From positions 20,240,001 to 20,304,000 of the forward strand of contig OY776120.1 of NCBI GenBank assembly GCA_963675135.1: a stretch of 64,000 bases of DNA. Reading direction: 5' to 3'. The stretch's first letter is position 1. Each line of letters opens with the position of its first letter. Below, in pieces: positions 20,796-32,037 of this stretch. The notes beneath the pieces were generated by a model. It saw only the letters and a program-made list of their open reading frames with translations. It did no database searches and was not told the origin of the DNA. The position numbers and the translations under genes were made by a program. Origin of the DNA: Galeopsis tetrahit (lineage: Eukaryota; Streptophyta; Magnoliopsida; Lamiales; Lamiaceae).

Positions 20796-23700
20796 ATGGC
20801 CCCCAAGGTTAGACCTGAGATGCTTGTTGATTTCTCCAACAAGGATCTAGACCTAGATTTTGCCTATCTAAGCAACAAGAACAATCTTCACTTTGAGCCA
20901 ATCATCTCTTTTGAAAGTGAAGATCCTGAGATTACTCCAACCCTGAGATGGTTGAGAAGGGCTGGTCTCCAAAAGTTCTTGGAAGAAAGACCTAGCTCTT
21001 GCTTGGAAAGCTATATGGCAGAATTCTTTGCCTTCCTCAAGTGGAGAGGCAAGCCTGAAGATGGTGAAGTATCAACCAGGCTATCCTACACAGCTGAAGG
21101 AGAGGAAGAGGAGAGATTCCATAGAGTTAGATTCTCCTCAGAAGATCTGGAAGGAGCTTTTGGATTGCCTTATGAGGGAAGGAATCCAGAAGTATATAGT
21201 ACTGGACATGAAGAGGAAATAGCCCAAGAGTGGTTATTAGTTCCAGGCCCTCTCTCCTCAACTCAAAACAAGAAAACTCTCAAGCCAGAGTTTCTTAATC
21301 TTTTTGAGGTAGTTGCAAAGAGCCTCCTAAGCAACACTGGAAGCCTAGAGCAAGTCAGCCAGCCAAGGATCAGAATCATGGCTGCCATTATTGATGCCAG
21401 TGATAAGGGCATCAAGTTTGATTGGAGGACCTTCATCATATCTGAGATAATGAAGGAGAAGGCTAAATTTAAGGTGAAAGCCCACAATAAGGTGGTGCTA
21501 GAAGGGAAAATCAAGTATTGCACCAGGGCAAGCTTGTTGATTGAAAGGTTTTCCCACTATTCCCAGATGCAGACCTTTGCAAAGCCCCTCCCAGCCCAAA
21601 AGATCCTGTTCAGAAAGCTCAGTAAGAAAACTGAGAAAAGAAGGATGATAATGGCCAAGCCTGCTGAAGAACAGGAGGAAGAGAAGCCTAAGATGAAAAA
21701 GAGAACAAAGGCCAGGGCTGTAAAGACAAGGAAAATGTCTCAGAGAATCTCAGAAGAGAATTCAGATGCTTCAGCTGAGATTGAAGAAGTTGCTAGAGAA
21801 GGTGTACAAGTGCCATCTGATCATTCAGAAGAACTCAGGCAAAAGTACAATGAGACTAGGCAAAAGAAGAAGGGTGATAAGAGAGTCAGGGAAGTTGTCC
21901 CTGAGAAGGAAGGAAGTGGAAGTAGCAGGGCCAGCAAGAGAAGGGCCAAACCTACTGAAAAGGTGTTGGAACTGCAAGAAGAGAGGTCTCTTCAATTGGC
22001 TCTAAGGGAGAGCAGAGCTGAAAGCAGGGCCAAATCCATGTCTAGGACCAATTCATCTGGTTCTGGAACTCCAGAGTCCAAAGTCCCTGAAGGTCAACCC
22101 ATAGAGGCCAACCTCCCTGAAGTTCAGTATCTTGAGCCCAACTCCCCTGAAACCCATGTTACCCCTTCCAACCAACCCATTACCCCTGTAAATCTCACCA
22201 AGAGATATTCTCCTGAAGGGAATGAACAAAGAAGTGGCATAGATGTGCTTGCTGACTTAGCAGTAGATGAGACAAGACTCCTGTCTCCCCTTGACTCATC
22301 CATGCTCAACTATTCAAAGCTCTTAGAGCATGCACTTCATGAGCCAACCCCCCTGAGTAAAGCCCCTTCAGATTCATTGCTCTCTAAAGCAACTGAAGTA
22401 CCTTCACTTGAGCCCAACCCTTCTGAAGCCAACATCTCTGAACTTAATTTGCCTGAACCCATGATAAGAGAACCCAGAGCCAACTCCCCTATAACCCAAA
22501 GTCCCCATTCAAGTGGAGATGAGGAGGAGTATACTTTTGAAAGTATGCTCAGAGGAGGAGCCAAGGCTACTGTGGACAGTTTGTATCCACAACTTGCTGA
22601 ATTTCCAAGAATTCAGAAGGCCTTTCATGATTTGAGGATGCTTGTTGATGTAAAAGATAAATCTATAATGGAGATATCACAAGTCATCCAAGATAAAGGT
22701 GCAAACTGGTGGCAAATAGAGGAGAACAGATTGCTACACTTTACTGGAGTTTCAAAGACAAGATTCCTCATTGATGAGGAGATTTTTGCAAAGCTGGTGG
22801 CTGATAAGATCAAGGAGGAGAAAGAAAGAAAAGCCAAGGGAATCAAACACCCTGACAGTGGCTCTAATGATGATGATTCCCCTGATGATCCCTCAAACCC
22901 TTCAAATCCCAACCCTCCTGAAACCCCTCAAGCCAACCTCCCTGAACCCTTTCAACCCAAGTCTTCTGTAGCAGATAGACTTTCCAATCCTCCCAAAACC
23001 TATCATAGGAAAGGCTCTGTAACTTCAGAGGTGTTGACCAAGGGTGGTAACACAACCAAAGACACATCTGCCAATGAAGGTTCTTCTGAACCCAAGGCAC
23101 AGCCTAAAGATGTTGAGGTTCCTGCATTAGAGGCTAGTTTGATTAAGGCCTATTCAGTGTCAGAGGAGTTGGACATTGATCAGCCCTTAATCATTCAGGA
23201 TGACTCAGTGGCTGTTGATATAAGCACTGTGATCTCCCCACAACTGCCATCTTTGAACCTTGATGAAGGTGGAGATGTTGCAGGTTTAGGAGAAGGAGTT
23301 GAAAAGGAAAGATTAGTTGAAAAATCAGAGGGAGTTGAGGATGAAAGAGAGGTAGTCATCACTAAGATAGTGAGTGTACCAACAAATGAGGGTGGAATAA
23401 GTGAGGAAGGACAGGTTATTCTTGAAGTCAAATCTGAACTTCAGGAATCCCTTGGTGAAAGGAGGCCTGATTCCTTGAGTGAGATCATTATTACAGAAGG
23501 GAGAAAAGAACAAGTTGAAAATGAGAAGAAGACTGCTGATGTATCAGAGTCTTATGCAAAAGAAATTGAGGGTGATGAGTGCTTATTTCCTAACTTGTTT
23601 GATTTATCTGATGTTGCAGGTATTTCCCTTGACCAAATTTTTGCAGATGAGTTCCTCACAGATGCACCTATTCAAGTTGATACAGGCTCAGCTCAAGCCT

Positions 23701-25523
23701 TACTTGGAATGCAATCAGAGAAGTTGGACTCCTTGGCTCATCAAGTCCAATCTGCTCATGCTGAAACTTCAGGAGCATTGAATGAGCAAGGAAGAACTCT
23801 TGCATCTGTAGAAATGAGGCTCACTGGCTCTAAAGATGTTGTGCTACCAACTCTTGAGGCAAGAATCAGTGGTGTGGAATCTGGTCTCCAAACCATCTCC
23901 ACTGAAGTTCAAAGTGCCAAATCCACCATGGAAGCCATCTCAGAGGAAGTCAAGAAAGAACAAAAGCTGCTGAGAGACAATCACAATGCTAATGTCAAAG
24001 CTCTCAGGCTCACTGTCAAGCAAGCTCTTGGAAAGAAGACAGCATTGCAAAAGAGAAGAGCTGAAGAGCAAAGGCTAGCTATGGTCAAAGCAGCCTCAGA
24101 AAAATTTTCCCAGGAAGTGTTGGCCAACATTGCTGAAGGTGCAGTGGCCAACCTCACTGAGCTCTTAAAAGCCAAATTGGATGCATCTCTCAAAACAGCC
24201 ATGGAAGAGGTTGTCCAACAAAAGATGAAGCCTGTTCTAGCTTTCCTTAGCTTGAGCAGTGACAGAATGCAGAATATACATGATGAAAATGTATATTTGT
24301 TGGAAGAGATGAAGTCCCTAAACCAGGCCCAATCCCTGATGGCCTCAACAATGAGTGACCTAAAGCCCCAGTGCTTTGATGCTGCCAAAAAGGGGGAAAG
24401 GGAAAGAGCTAGAGCAAAAGGTGCCTTGGTGATTGGGAGTCCAGTAAAAGGGAAAGACAAAGTCCCTGAAGGAAAGGGAAAAGAGCCAGAAATGCTGAAC
24501 TTGGAAGATTTGGATGAAGAGGAGCAGTTAGCATTGGCATTGAAGAACTCAATGGCCTCAGCTCAAGAAGAAAGGGCAAGGAAACAGCAAAGACCAGGTG
24601 GTGAAGTGTCAGGTTTGGACAAAGATGCTGAAGGTGTCCAAACCAGAGGAAAAATCAAGAAGGCCCAAGGAAAGAAGAGACAAATTGAGAAATTCACTGA
24701 CTTTCCTAGCAGCCTTGATCTTCCACCTGAATTCAGAATTGATGAGGATGAGCCTACATCAAAGAAAGCCAAAACTGCTGAAGAGGACAAGTCTTCTGAA
24801 TCTGGAAAAACTGTTGAAGGTGCCAAATCAACTGAAGAGACTGAAGAGTTATTTGCTGAAGGATTTGGATCTGAACCTAAGAAGAAGACAATTGTTCTAG
24901 CCCATGATCCATCAAAGCTGTTTCATGAAGGGTATGGCAAAGACCTTGAAACACAACAAAAACTGGCCATGGTGAGGGCCCATGAGAAAATTGATCTAAT
25001 GGAAGAAGCCAACAGAGCAAGAGATGAAAGGAGAGCAAACTTTCATAAACCAAGAAGGAGAAGAGCAACTTACAGCAAGATGAAGCCTCAGCTTCTAATC
25101 CCAATGGACACCAAATATCCACACTTGGATAAATGGGTGCCAATTCAACTGAATGACACATGGGAAGAAGCCAAAAGGGAGTTTGTCTATGACTTTTATG
25201 TCATTGACAGATGGAATGGAGGAGATGCAAACTCTGCCTTCACTGAGTTCATGTTAGAGTACTACAGAGAGTTGTATCAACAACTACTTGCAGCTGCTGA
25301 CATTGCAAGATTTGAACTCACAGCTCCCAAGCCAATCATATACATGCCTCCAAAGCTTGAAGGATGGATTGACCAAGCAAGAATTCTGAGGGAATTCACT
25401 GAGATCCTTAAGCTTAACAAGATGGTTCTTGGACCTAAGGGAACCAACCAAGAAGCCATGGCACTGAAAAGAAGAGTGTGGGCACAATATGGAATGCTGC
25501 CACCTCCTGAGGATGATCTTTGA
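20796..25523 (+). CDS. Third ORF of copy C (post-pol, 'env-like position'), intact, 1575 residues
   Basis: A large intact frame in the place where Sireviruses carry an extra gene. The N-terminal part (about residues 1-290) holds a conserved block with TLRWLRRAGLQKFLEERP and PRIRIMAAIID, resembling the domain annotated in databases as a putative plant transposon protein; RIMAAIID is shared with copies A and B. A very long Pro/Glu/Ser/Asn-rich, probably disordered region follows (about 290-960), with loose PE repeats of the type SPE/LPE/PSNQP. Next is a helical coiled-coil region (about 990-1200) and a charged Lys/Glu tract. The conserved C-terminal end includes YDFYVIDRWNGGDANSAF. I see no signal peptide, hydrophobic membrane span or furin-like site, so an envelope role is not supported; the coiled coil suggests a structural or assembly protein. 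The ATG at 20796 starts MAPKVRPEMLVDF. Intactness over 4.7 kb in a young copy suggests selection. Confidence 0.85.
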   Translation: MAPKVRPEMLVDFSNKDLDLDFAYLSNKNNLHFEPIISFESEDPEITPTLRWLRRAGLQKFLEERPSSCLESYMAEFFAFLKWRGKPEDGEVSTRLSYTAEGEEEERFHRVRFSSEDLEGAFGLPYEGRNPEVYSTGHEEEIAQEWLLVPGPLSSTQNKKTLKPEFLNLFEVVAKSLLSNTGSLEQVSQPRIRIMAAIIDASDKGIKFDWRTFIISEIMKEKAKFKVKAHNKVVLEGKIKYCTRASLLIERFSHYSQMQTFAKPLPAQKILFRKLSKKTEKRRMIMAKPAEEQEEEKPKMKKRTKARAVKTRKMSQRISEENSDASAEIEEVAREGVQVPSDHSEELRQKYNETRQKKKGDKRVREVVPEKEGSGSSRASKRRAKPTEKVLELQEERSLQLALRESRAESRAKSMSRTNSSGSGTPESKVPEGQPIEANLPEVQYLEPNSPETHVTPSNQPITPVNLTKRYSPEGNEQRSGIDVLADLAVDETRLLSPLDSSMLNYSKLLEHALHEPTPLSKAPSDSLLSKATEVPSLEPNPSEANISELNLPEPMIREPRANSPITQSPHSSGDEEEYTFESMLRGGAKATVDSLYPQLAEFPRIQKAFHDLRMLVDVKDKSIMEISQVIQDKGANWWQIEENRLLHFTGVSKTRFLIDEEIFAKLVADKIKEEKERKAKGIKHPDSGSNDDDSPDDPSNPSNPNPPETPQANLPEPFQPKSSVADRLSNPPKTYHRKGSVTSEVLTKGGNTTKDTSANEGSSEPKAQPKDVEVPALEASLIKAYSVSEELDIDQPLIIQDDSVAVDISTVISPQLPSLNLDEGGDVAGLGEGVEKERLVEKSEGVEDEREVVITKIVSVPTNEGGISEEGQVILEVKSELQESLGERRPDSLSEIIITEGRKEQVENEKKTADVSESYAKEIEGDECLFPNLFDLSDVAGISLDQIFADEFLTDAPIQVDTGSAQALLGMQSEKLDSLAHQVQSAHAETSGALNEQGRTLASVEMRLTGSKDVVLPTLEARISGVESGLQTISTEVQSAKSTMEAISEEVKKEQKLLRDNHNANVKALRLTVKQALGKKTALQKRRAEEQRLAMVKAASEKFSQEVLANIAEGAVANLTELLKAKLDASLKTAMEEVVQQKMKPVLAFLSLSSDRMQNIHDENVYLLEEMKSLNQAQSLMASTMSDLKPQCFDAAKKGERERARAKGALVIGSPVKGKDKVPEGKGKEPEMLNLEDLDEEEQLALALKNSMASAQEERARKQQRPGGEVSGLDKDAEGVQTRGKIKKAQGKKRQIEKFTDFPSSLDLPPEFRIDEDEPTSKKAKTAEEDKSSESGKTVEGAKSTEETEELFAEGFGSEPKKKTIVLAHDPSKLFHEGYGKDLETQQKLAMVRAHEKIDLMEEANRARDERRANFHKPRRRRATYSKMKPQLLIPMDTKYPHLDKWVPIQLNDTWEEAKREFVYDFYVIDRWNGGDANSAFTEFMLEYYRELYQQLLAAADIARFELTAPKPIIYMPPKLEGWIDQARILREFTEILKLNKMVLGPKGTNQEAMALKRRVWAQYGMLPPPEDDL

Positions 25524-25966
25524 AATGGCTAAGTCTTCTGACCTTACTTGAATGATCAACTATGCTGAAATATGGTCAAGTTTGCTGATGTGTTAATCTG
25601 GTTGCTCTGATCTGTTAAAGAATGCTCTGATACAAGTTCTGTGCTCTGATGCTGAAAATATCATTTTGAATTATTGTAATGAAGTGCTCTGATATACTTA
25701 AGTGTTATTGATTCATGCTCTGATATGTTAATTTCAACTATCAACATGCCTGTAATGATTTTTGAATGAATGATAGTTGAACTTATTTTGAATCATTAAA
25801 CACAAATCTCTCTATGCCTATCTTAAAACCTACTTGCAACAAAAACAGTGAATACACTAACACATTATTTTTCAGGAATATTGACCTCAGTCATGTCTTC
25901 TGAAGATACATGTAATAGGTGTAGACAAGTCACTTTTGCTTAAGTTGTATAGGTTTTGGCATCATC
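25524..25966 (+). other. 3' untranslated segment of copy C before the polypurine tract
   Basis: AT-rich non-coding sequence with repeated GTGCTCTGAT words (about 25606-25730). No ORF or structural signal beyond this is visible. Confidence 0.6.
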
Positions 25967-25980
25967 AAAAAGGGGGAAAT
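25967..25980 (+). promoter_or_regulatory. Polypurine tract of copy C
   Basis: AAAAAGGGGGAAAT followed directly by the TGTTGGG start of the 3' LTR. Confidence 0.9.
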
Positions 25981-27834
25981 TGTTGGGAATAAAATGAGCT
26001 ATGTTTTGATTGAATACCAAAAACCCCCCTGAGACATGCCTAAGTCAATGAAAATATGTTCTAAGAATGTTAGAATATATAGATTATAGGCTAGATGAGA
26101 AGCTGAAATGTTAGGCAGCTCTTAGACAATTAGATGCACAATTTGAGGGGGAACCTATGCTTTGAAGATGATCAAGATCAAGTCTCCCCAAGGCTCAAAT
26201 TCTGGAACAAAGAGTAAGGACACTCTATGAAATCTAAGATGCTCTTATCAGGAGAGTTGTCCAGAGAAAATATTCTTAAAACTCTGATCAGGAGAGTTGT
26301 CCAAAGAAGCTAGCCATATGCAAGAACAAACCTACCTAGCTCAAAAGGACAAGACTACTCAAAGGTTTTGGTCAGGAGAGTTGTCCAGATAAGCCAACTC
26401 TAAAGTATAAAGTGCTCTGATGCAAAAAGACCAATCATGCTGATCAGGAGAGTTGTCCAGAGGAGTTGTCTCAGCTAAATTGACCAAGATCAAGTGCTCT
26501 GAAAGCCTAAGATCAACTATGCTGAAGAGATTGAGACAACCAGTCCCTAAAGGTCCTCAAAGGAATGAGCTAAGACCATACACAAGAGGAATAAAGGGAA
26601 AGAGCCAAGTCATCTGAAGAAGAGCAAGCCAACCATGCTGAAAAGCAAAACTGCTGATAGTGATAAGGAGAGTTGTCCAGATGTTAAGGAATGTTGTCCT
26701 ATCATTGGATCAACCTTCAGGAGCCATGTCCAAGTCCTAACAAGAAGTCAAACATTGGGAAAAGTGCTGCAGAATGAAGACAAAACTATTACAGCCGTTT
26801 ATTACCCAAATGAGGACATGTCACTATCAAGAATCTGTCTTCCAGGTTGAAGAACTCAAGGAAGACATTTATAGCAATTTGGGGCTGCCTCTCCAACGGG
26901 CAAATCCTCCATTTTGTCTATAAATACAGAAGTGTGAAGACCATTTGAAAGCACCTCAACCAGCACCTCAACACAATCCAACTAAGCTCAAAATTCTTAC
27001 AAGCTAGAGTGCTTTCAAAGCTTTCAAAGACTATCTTAGTCTTCAAACACTTCATCTAAGCTGAACTCAATTGTATATCCTTACACAAGCTTAGAGAGAT
27101 ATCCTATCCTTATACACTGGTCTTCATTGTAAAGGATATCTCATTAGTTGGAACCTTACTTCAACCCTTACACCTTTCAAGAGTGAAAGTGAGAAGGTTG
27201 TAGTAGTAGAAGTGGTAGGAACTGACTGTTGAGAGAAGAACAGTTCAGTTCTGAGTTGAGAAGAGGGTACTAGGACTCTAGACATCCTAGGGATCAATTC
27301 ACCAAGGAGTGGTGTTCTTGATCAAGTGCACCTTGGCACTATAAAACAAGTTAATTCCAAGAGTGAAGGAATTATCCTGTTAAATCAGGGAAAGTGGATG
27401 TAGGAGCTTGAGTCTCTGAACCACTATAAACTCTTGTGTTGATTTACTTTACAAGCACTTACATTCATTCAACACTGCACACAAAACTGATCTCTAAAAG
27501 ATACACATTCAAAGACTGTGCAAAAACCATTTTGGACAACTTCCCTGAAGCTTAACTGGACTGTGTTACATTGACTAAGTGATTTCAGAAATTAAAGGAG
27601 TCTAAACTTAAAGGGCCAACCACTATTCCGCACATATAACTCCCCTAGATAGCTATTCAACTAAGTACTCAATAGTACTTAGTAGATTGATTATCTTAGA
27701 AGAGTTAATCTTCTTCAGCAGAGTTGTCCAAGACAACCTTGCTGAACTCTGGTTTGATCAAAGTTGAAAAGAATTTGCAAACAAGTGTATTCCCCCCCCC
27801 ATACACTTGTTATCTACTCCTTTCAGGACCAACA
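25981..27834 (+). repeat. 3' LTR of copy C
   Basis: Nearly identical to 13390-15247. It ends CCAACA at 27834 and is followed by the target duplication GGTCT. The C run is 9 bases here against 12 in the 5' LTR. The TATA box equivalent is at 26919-26926. Confidence 0.95.
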
Positions 27835-29605
27835 GGTCTATTATTATTGAAAAGTGTTGTTTTGTAATACTAAATTTTTTTAATTCAAAATAATTAAAAG
27901 TGGTAACTTTAATTACTGAAAAGTGGAAAAAGTTATTAGTGAAAAGTGGTGTCTATTATTTGTGAAAAGTGGGGTGTATTATTAGTGAAAAGTGAGGTCT
28001 ATTATTATCGAAAAGTGTTGTTTATTATTAATGAAAAGTAGTGTCTATTATTACTGAAAAGTGGAAATAGTTATTAGTGAAAAGTGGTATCTATAATTAG
28101 TGAAAAGTGGGGTCTATTATTAGTGAAAAGTGGTTTTTATTATTATTTAAAAGTGTTACTAAATTTTTTTAATTCAAAATAATCAAAAGTGGTAACTGTA
28201 ATTACTGAAAAGTGGAAATAACTATTAGTGAAAAGTGGTGTCTATAGTTAGTGAAAAGTCAGGTCTATTATTATTGAAAAGTGTTGTTTTGTAATACTAA
28301 ATTTTTTTAATTCAAAATAATTAAAAGTGGTAACTTTAATTACTGAAAAGTGGAAAAAGTTATTAGTGAAAAGTGGTGTCTATTATTTGTGAAAAGTGGG
28401 GTGTATTATTAGTGAAAAGTGAGGTCTATTATTATCGAAAAGTGTTGTTTATTATTACTGAAAAGTGGAGTCTATTATTAGTGAAAAGTGGTTTTATTAT
28501 TATTTAAAAGTGTTACTAAATTTTTTTAATTCAAAATAATCAAAAGTGGTAACTATAATTACTGAAAAGTGGAAATAACTATTAGTGAAAAGTGGTGTCT
28601 ATAGTTAGTGAAAAGTCAGGTCTATTATTATTGAAAAGTGTTGTTTTGTAATACTAAATTTTTTTAATTCAAAATAATTAAAAGTGGTAACTTTAATTAC
28701 TGAAAAGTGGAAAAAGTTATTAGTGAAAAGTGGTGTCTATTATTTGTGAAAAGTGGGGTGTATTATTAGTGAAAAGTGAGGTCTATTATTATCGAAAAGT
28801 GTTGTTTATTATTAATGAAAAGTAGTGTCTATTATTACTGAAAAGTGGAAATAGTTATTAGTGAAAAGTGGTATCTATAATTAGTGAAAAGTGGGGTCTA
28901 TTATTAGTGAAAAGTGGTTTTTATTATTATTTAAAAGTGTTACTAAATTTTTTTAATTCAAAATAATCAAAAGTGGTAACTGTAATTACTGAAAAGTGGA
29001 AATAACTATTAGTGAAAAGTGGTGTCTATAGTTAGTGAAAAGTCAGGTCTATTATTATTGAAAAGTGTTGTTTTGTAATACTAAATTTTTTTAATTCAAA
29101 ATAATTAAAAGTGGTAACTTTAATTACTGAAAAGTGGAAAAAGTTATTAGTGAAAAGTGGTGTCTATTATTTGTGAAAAGTGGGGTGTATTATTAGTGAA
29201 AAGTGAGGTCTATTATTATCGAAAAATGTTGTTTTGTAATACTAAATTTTTTTAATTCAAAATAATTAAAAGTGGTAACTTTAATTACTGAAAAGTGGAA
29301 AAATTATTAGTGAAAAGTGGGGTCTATTATTAGTGAAAAGTGAGGTCTATTATTATTGAAAAGTGTTGTTTTGTAATACTAAATTTTTTTAATTCAAAAT
29401 AATTAAAAGTGGTAACTTTAATTACTGAAAAGTGGAAAAAGTTATTAGTGAAAGTGAAGTGAGGTCTATTATTACTGAAAAGTGGAAATAACTATTAGTG
29501 AAAAGTGAGGTCTATTATTACTGGAAAAGTTGAAAAGGAAAAGTGAGGTCTATTATTACTGGAAAAGTTGAAAAGTGGAAATAACTATTAGTGAAAATTG
29601 GTAAC
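27835..29605. repeat. GAAAAGTG tandem array, right part, with higher-order structure
   Basis: Continuation of the array at 12741-13389 after copy C. The landmark TTGTTTTGTAATACTAAATT recurs at about 27857, 28283, 28640 and 29068. Spacings therefore alternate near 426, 357 and 428 bp, which means a composite unit of about 783 bp is present about twice, with blocks of 20-25-bp subunits inside. The last 250 bp are scrambled and shorter. No coding potential. Confidence 0.92.
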
Positions 29606-29615
29606 TGTTATAATT

Positions 29616-29653
<38 letters not shown>

Positions 29654-32037
29654 TTTTATAAAAGTATATTCCTATTAAAAATAAAAAAAAGTATATTCCT
29701 ATTAAAAATAAAAAATGTTTAAGGACACAGGGTTCGAATCTGTGACCTTATACTCCTTTCAAAACATTGTAACCGCCAGTCCAACGGTTACTTTGTTTGT
29801 CAAAATTTGCGTTTGTATCTTATATTTTATTGACTGGTCGCATAGTGTGCACGTGACCAACTCTATAAATATATTTAAAGTTTTTTAATTTTGGCTGAAT
29901 GTATTAAAATGTTTCTAAAATATTAATTCTTATTTTTATAGATCTAAAATGTTTATTTTTAAAAGTCCTTTATAGCTTTCTAATTATTTTTTTATTTTAA
30001 AAAATTGAAAAATATACAAGTATTTACTTTGAGTAAATGCTATAAATATTCTATATATTACGAAATATCTTAATTTTAATCAAATATTAAAATGATTGAT
30101 TATATTTTAGAATTGTTAACATTATGATTATTAAAATTTAATTTCTTATTTTTGTGTAATAATTTGGTCCAAGAGATATTCAAGATTAATTTAAGAATTT
30201 CACTGAAATTAATTTAATAGTATGTTGATTTACTTACTCTTTTATTTGAAGATAAATATAAAATTTATGTTTAAATTTAAAAATGAAATCATTATAATGA
30301 TTTACCACAAGAAATTGCATTTAGTTACAAAAATATAATATAATAAGTAAACATTTTACAATCAAAATTTTGTATAATAAGTAAACATTTCACAGTACCA
30401 TATATAATTTTCCCGTCCTTTTTTTCTGACCCTTAGATATACTGTTATGATGAATCTCGGCCATTCATTTCACTCTAGGAAGGTGACATCTTGATCCTCC
30501 ATTTAATCCAAATAAATATTGTTACCGTTTTATTTACATTAATTACGCAATCGTTATGCCTTCATTATCTCCTTAAATCACGTATCATTTTTTTCTACTA
30601 GCACTTCCTTTAAAATTCATCCGTATATATTCTCCATGAAATTGTGGTAAGTTTCAATCTAAGCGGTGGTTTTACAAATTTTCTTTTATTTAGATTTGTA
30701 TTTGTTCATTCCAATTTTGATTGCTTTCTTTTTTTTTTTTTTCGTTTATTTAGTTTTATTGTGTATTTGTTTGTTCAAATTAGTTGATGCTTTCTATTTT
30801 TTTTTTCTACGTTGCGTTGAATTAGTTGATGTTCTATTGTTTTTCAATGTTGCAGGTGTACTTCGTTTAATTAATCTTCATATAAAAATGAATCGCTTGG
30901 ATTTAATTTCTGATTGAATCGATCTATTCATTTTTTGATATGCACGGACTTGATGATTTTGCGTGATTTATAAATGAAAGGTTGTCGTTATTGAGAGCTC
31001 AAGTTTGAAGATGATAGAAATGATATACAATCTGTTGTGACTGAATGGATTGGGTAACGCTGTGTCAAATGTGTTTATTGGTGGCTATTATATTTTTTGT
31101 TTGTAAATTTTCATACTAGATTGTACACTTCCAAAGGTTTTGTTTAAAGTAGCCATAAAAATACATAGTTTGCTAATTATCTGCAATCCTTTTAAGTATG
31201 TTCTTTAAATTGTATTTCTCTGTTTTTAGTCTTTTGATTGACTATAGTTTAATTGAAAAGTCTGTATTCAAATCGATTCAATTGTTCTTAAGATTGAATT
31301 GTCCTTTGATCTACCCGCCTATTGCCAGTATTTTATTCCGATTTATATTATTTTGAATTTCCCATATTTGTGGTTTATATTAGAGATTCTATATGAATTT
31401 CTTTAATGAACAAGTATCAATCATTTGTCAAGATACTCATAAGCAAGTAATGTTTAATTGGTTGTTTGTATTAGGTAGAATTGACACACATTTGTTTGAT
31501 TATTTATCATTATCAATTTCATTCTATTCCTAGGCATTAGTAAAGTTGGAAGTATGTTTATATTACTTTTTCGGTAATAGTCCACAACAAGTAAGATGAA
31601 AAATTGAAGCTGCAGATTTGCTATGTACCGATTCATAAATTTGTTATGCCCTTCTGAAGTACCGTTTCACTATTTTATTTCCATTGATATATTTTTTAGG
31701 ATTGGTTGCTAGCTCAAATTCTAGAAAAAGTAACTGGTAGGATCGATCTTCTATGCCATCAATTTTATATATCCTTCAAAAAAAAAAAAAAAAAAAAATT
31801 TATGAGTTTATTTTATTTTATTTTACAATCATCATTTGGACATTACATCTTCATCTCCTGCAATAGATGTACCTGAAAATCGTGGTGATCCAACATTGGG
31901 TTTTTTTTATGCACTAAAACTTGCAACTTTGTGAAACACATTACTTCATTTATTTTAATATTCTTTTTTTTTTTAACCCTATTTATTGTAATATTCTTAT
32001 ACAAAGTTGGAAATTGGAAAATTCTTTAAATTTAATA
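29606..32037. other. AT-rich non-coding stretch
   Basis: No gene is recognisable. It includes the AT microsatellite, a 28-30-bp tandem duplication AAGTATATTCCTATTAAAAA (about 29661-29716), a segment around 29722-29830 with GGGTTCGAATC, and a poly-A run (about 31776-31797). Short frames at 30666-30917 and 31454-31636 are low-complexity. Confidence 0.55.
29619..29650. repeat. (AT)n microsatellite
   Basis: About 15 AT dinucleotides in a row at the right end of the GAAAAGTG array. Confidence 0.9.

Larger units (their letters stand above)
13390..27834 (+). mobile_element. Copy C: complete young Sirevirus-type Copia LTR retrotransposon, 14.4 kb
   Basis: LTRs of 1858 bp (13390-15247) and 1854 bp (25981-27834) start TGTTGGG and end CCAACA. 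The 5-bp target duplication GGTCT flanks the element (13385-13389 and 27835-27839). Internal order is PBS, gag-pol in one frame (15389-20095), a spacer, a third ORF (20796-25523) and a PPT. Integrase precedes reverse transcriptase, which makes it Copia; the extra ORF after pol and the long size match the Sirevirus (SIRE/Maximus) lineage. By eye the two LTRs differ by two substitutions (near 13947 and 14958 against their partners) and two small indels, including the poly-C length near 15201-15212. That indicates very recent insertion. All coding parts are open, so it may be autonomous. Confidence 0.95.

Noticed and set aside
20796..25523. Retroviral-type envelope protein
   Set aside because: The position suggests it, but no signal peptide, hydrophobic fusion peptide or membrane anchor can be seen.
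29718..29745. GGGTTCGAATC word suggesting a tRNA T-arm or pol III B box
   Set aside because: No acceptor, D or anticodon arms can be folded around it and no A box is seen; treated as chance or a distant SINE scrap.
7786..29900. Possible terminal inverted repeats of one large element around the MATE/C48 unit
   Set aside because: I compared about 7786-7900 (GTGCACACGG words) with the reverse complement of 29720-29900; only scattered short matches and no target duplication were found.
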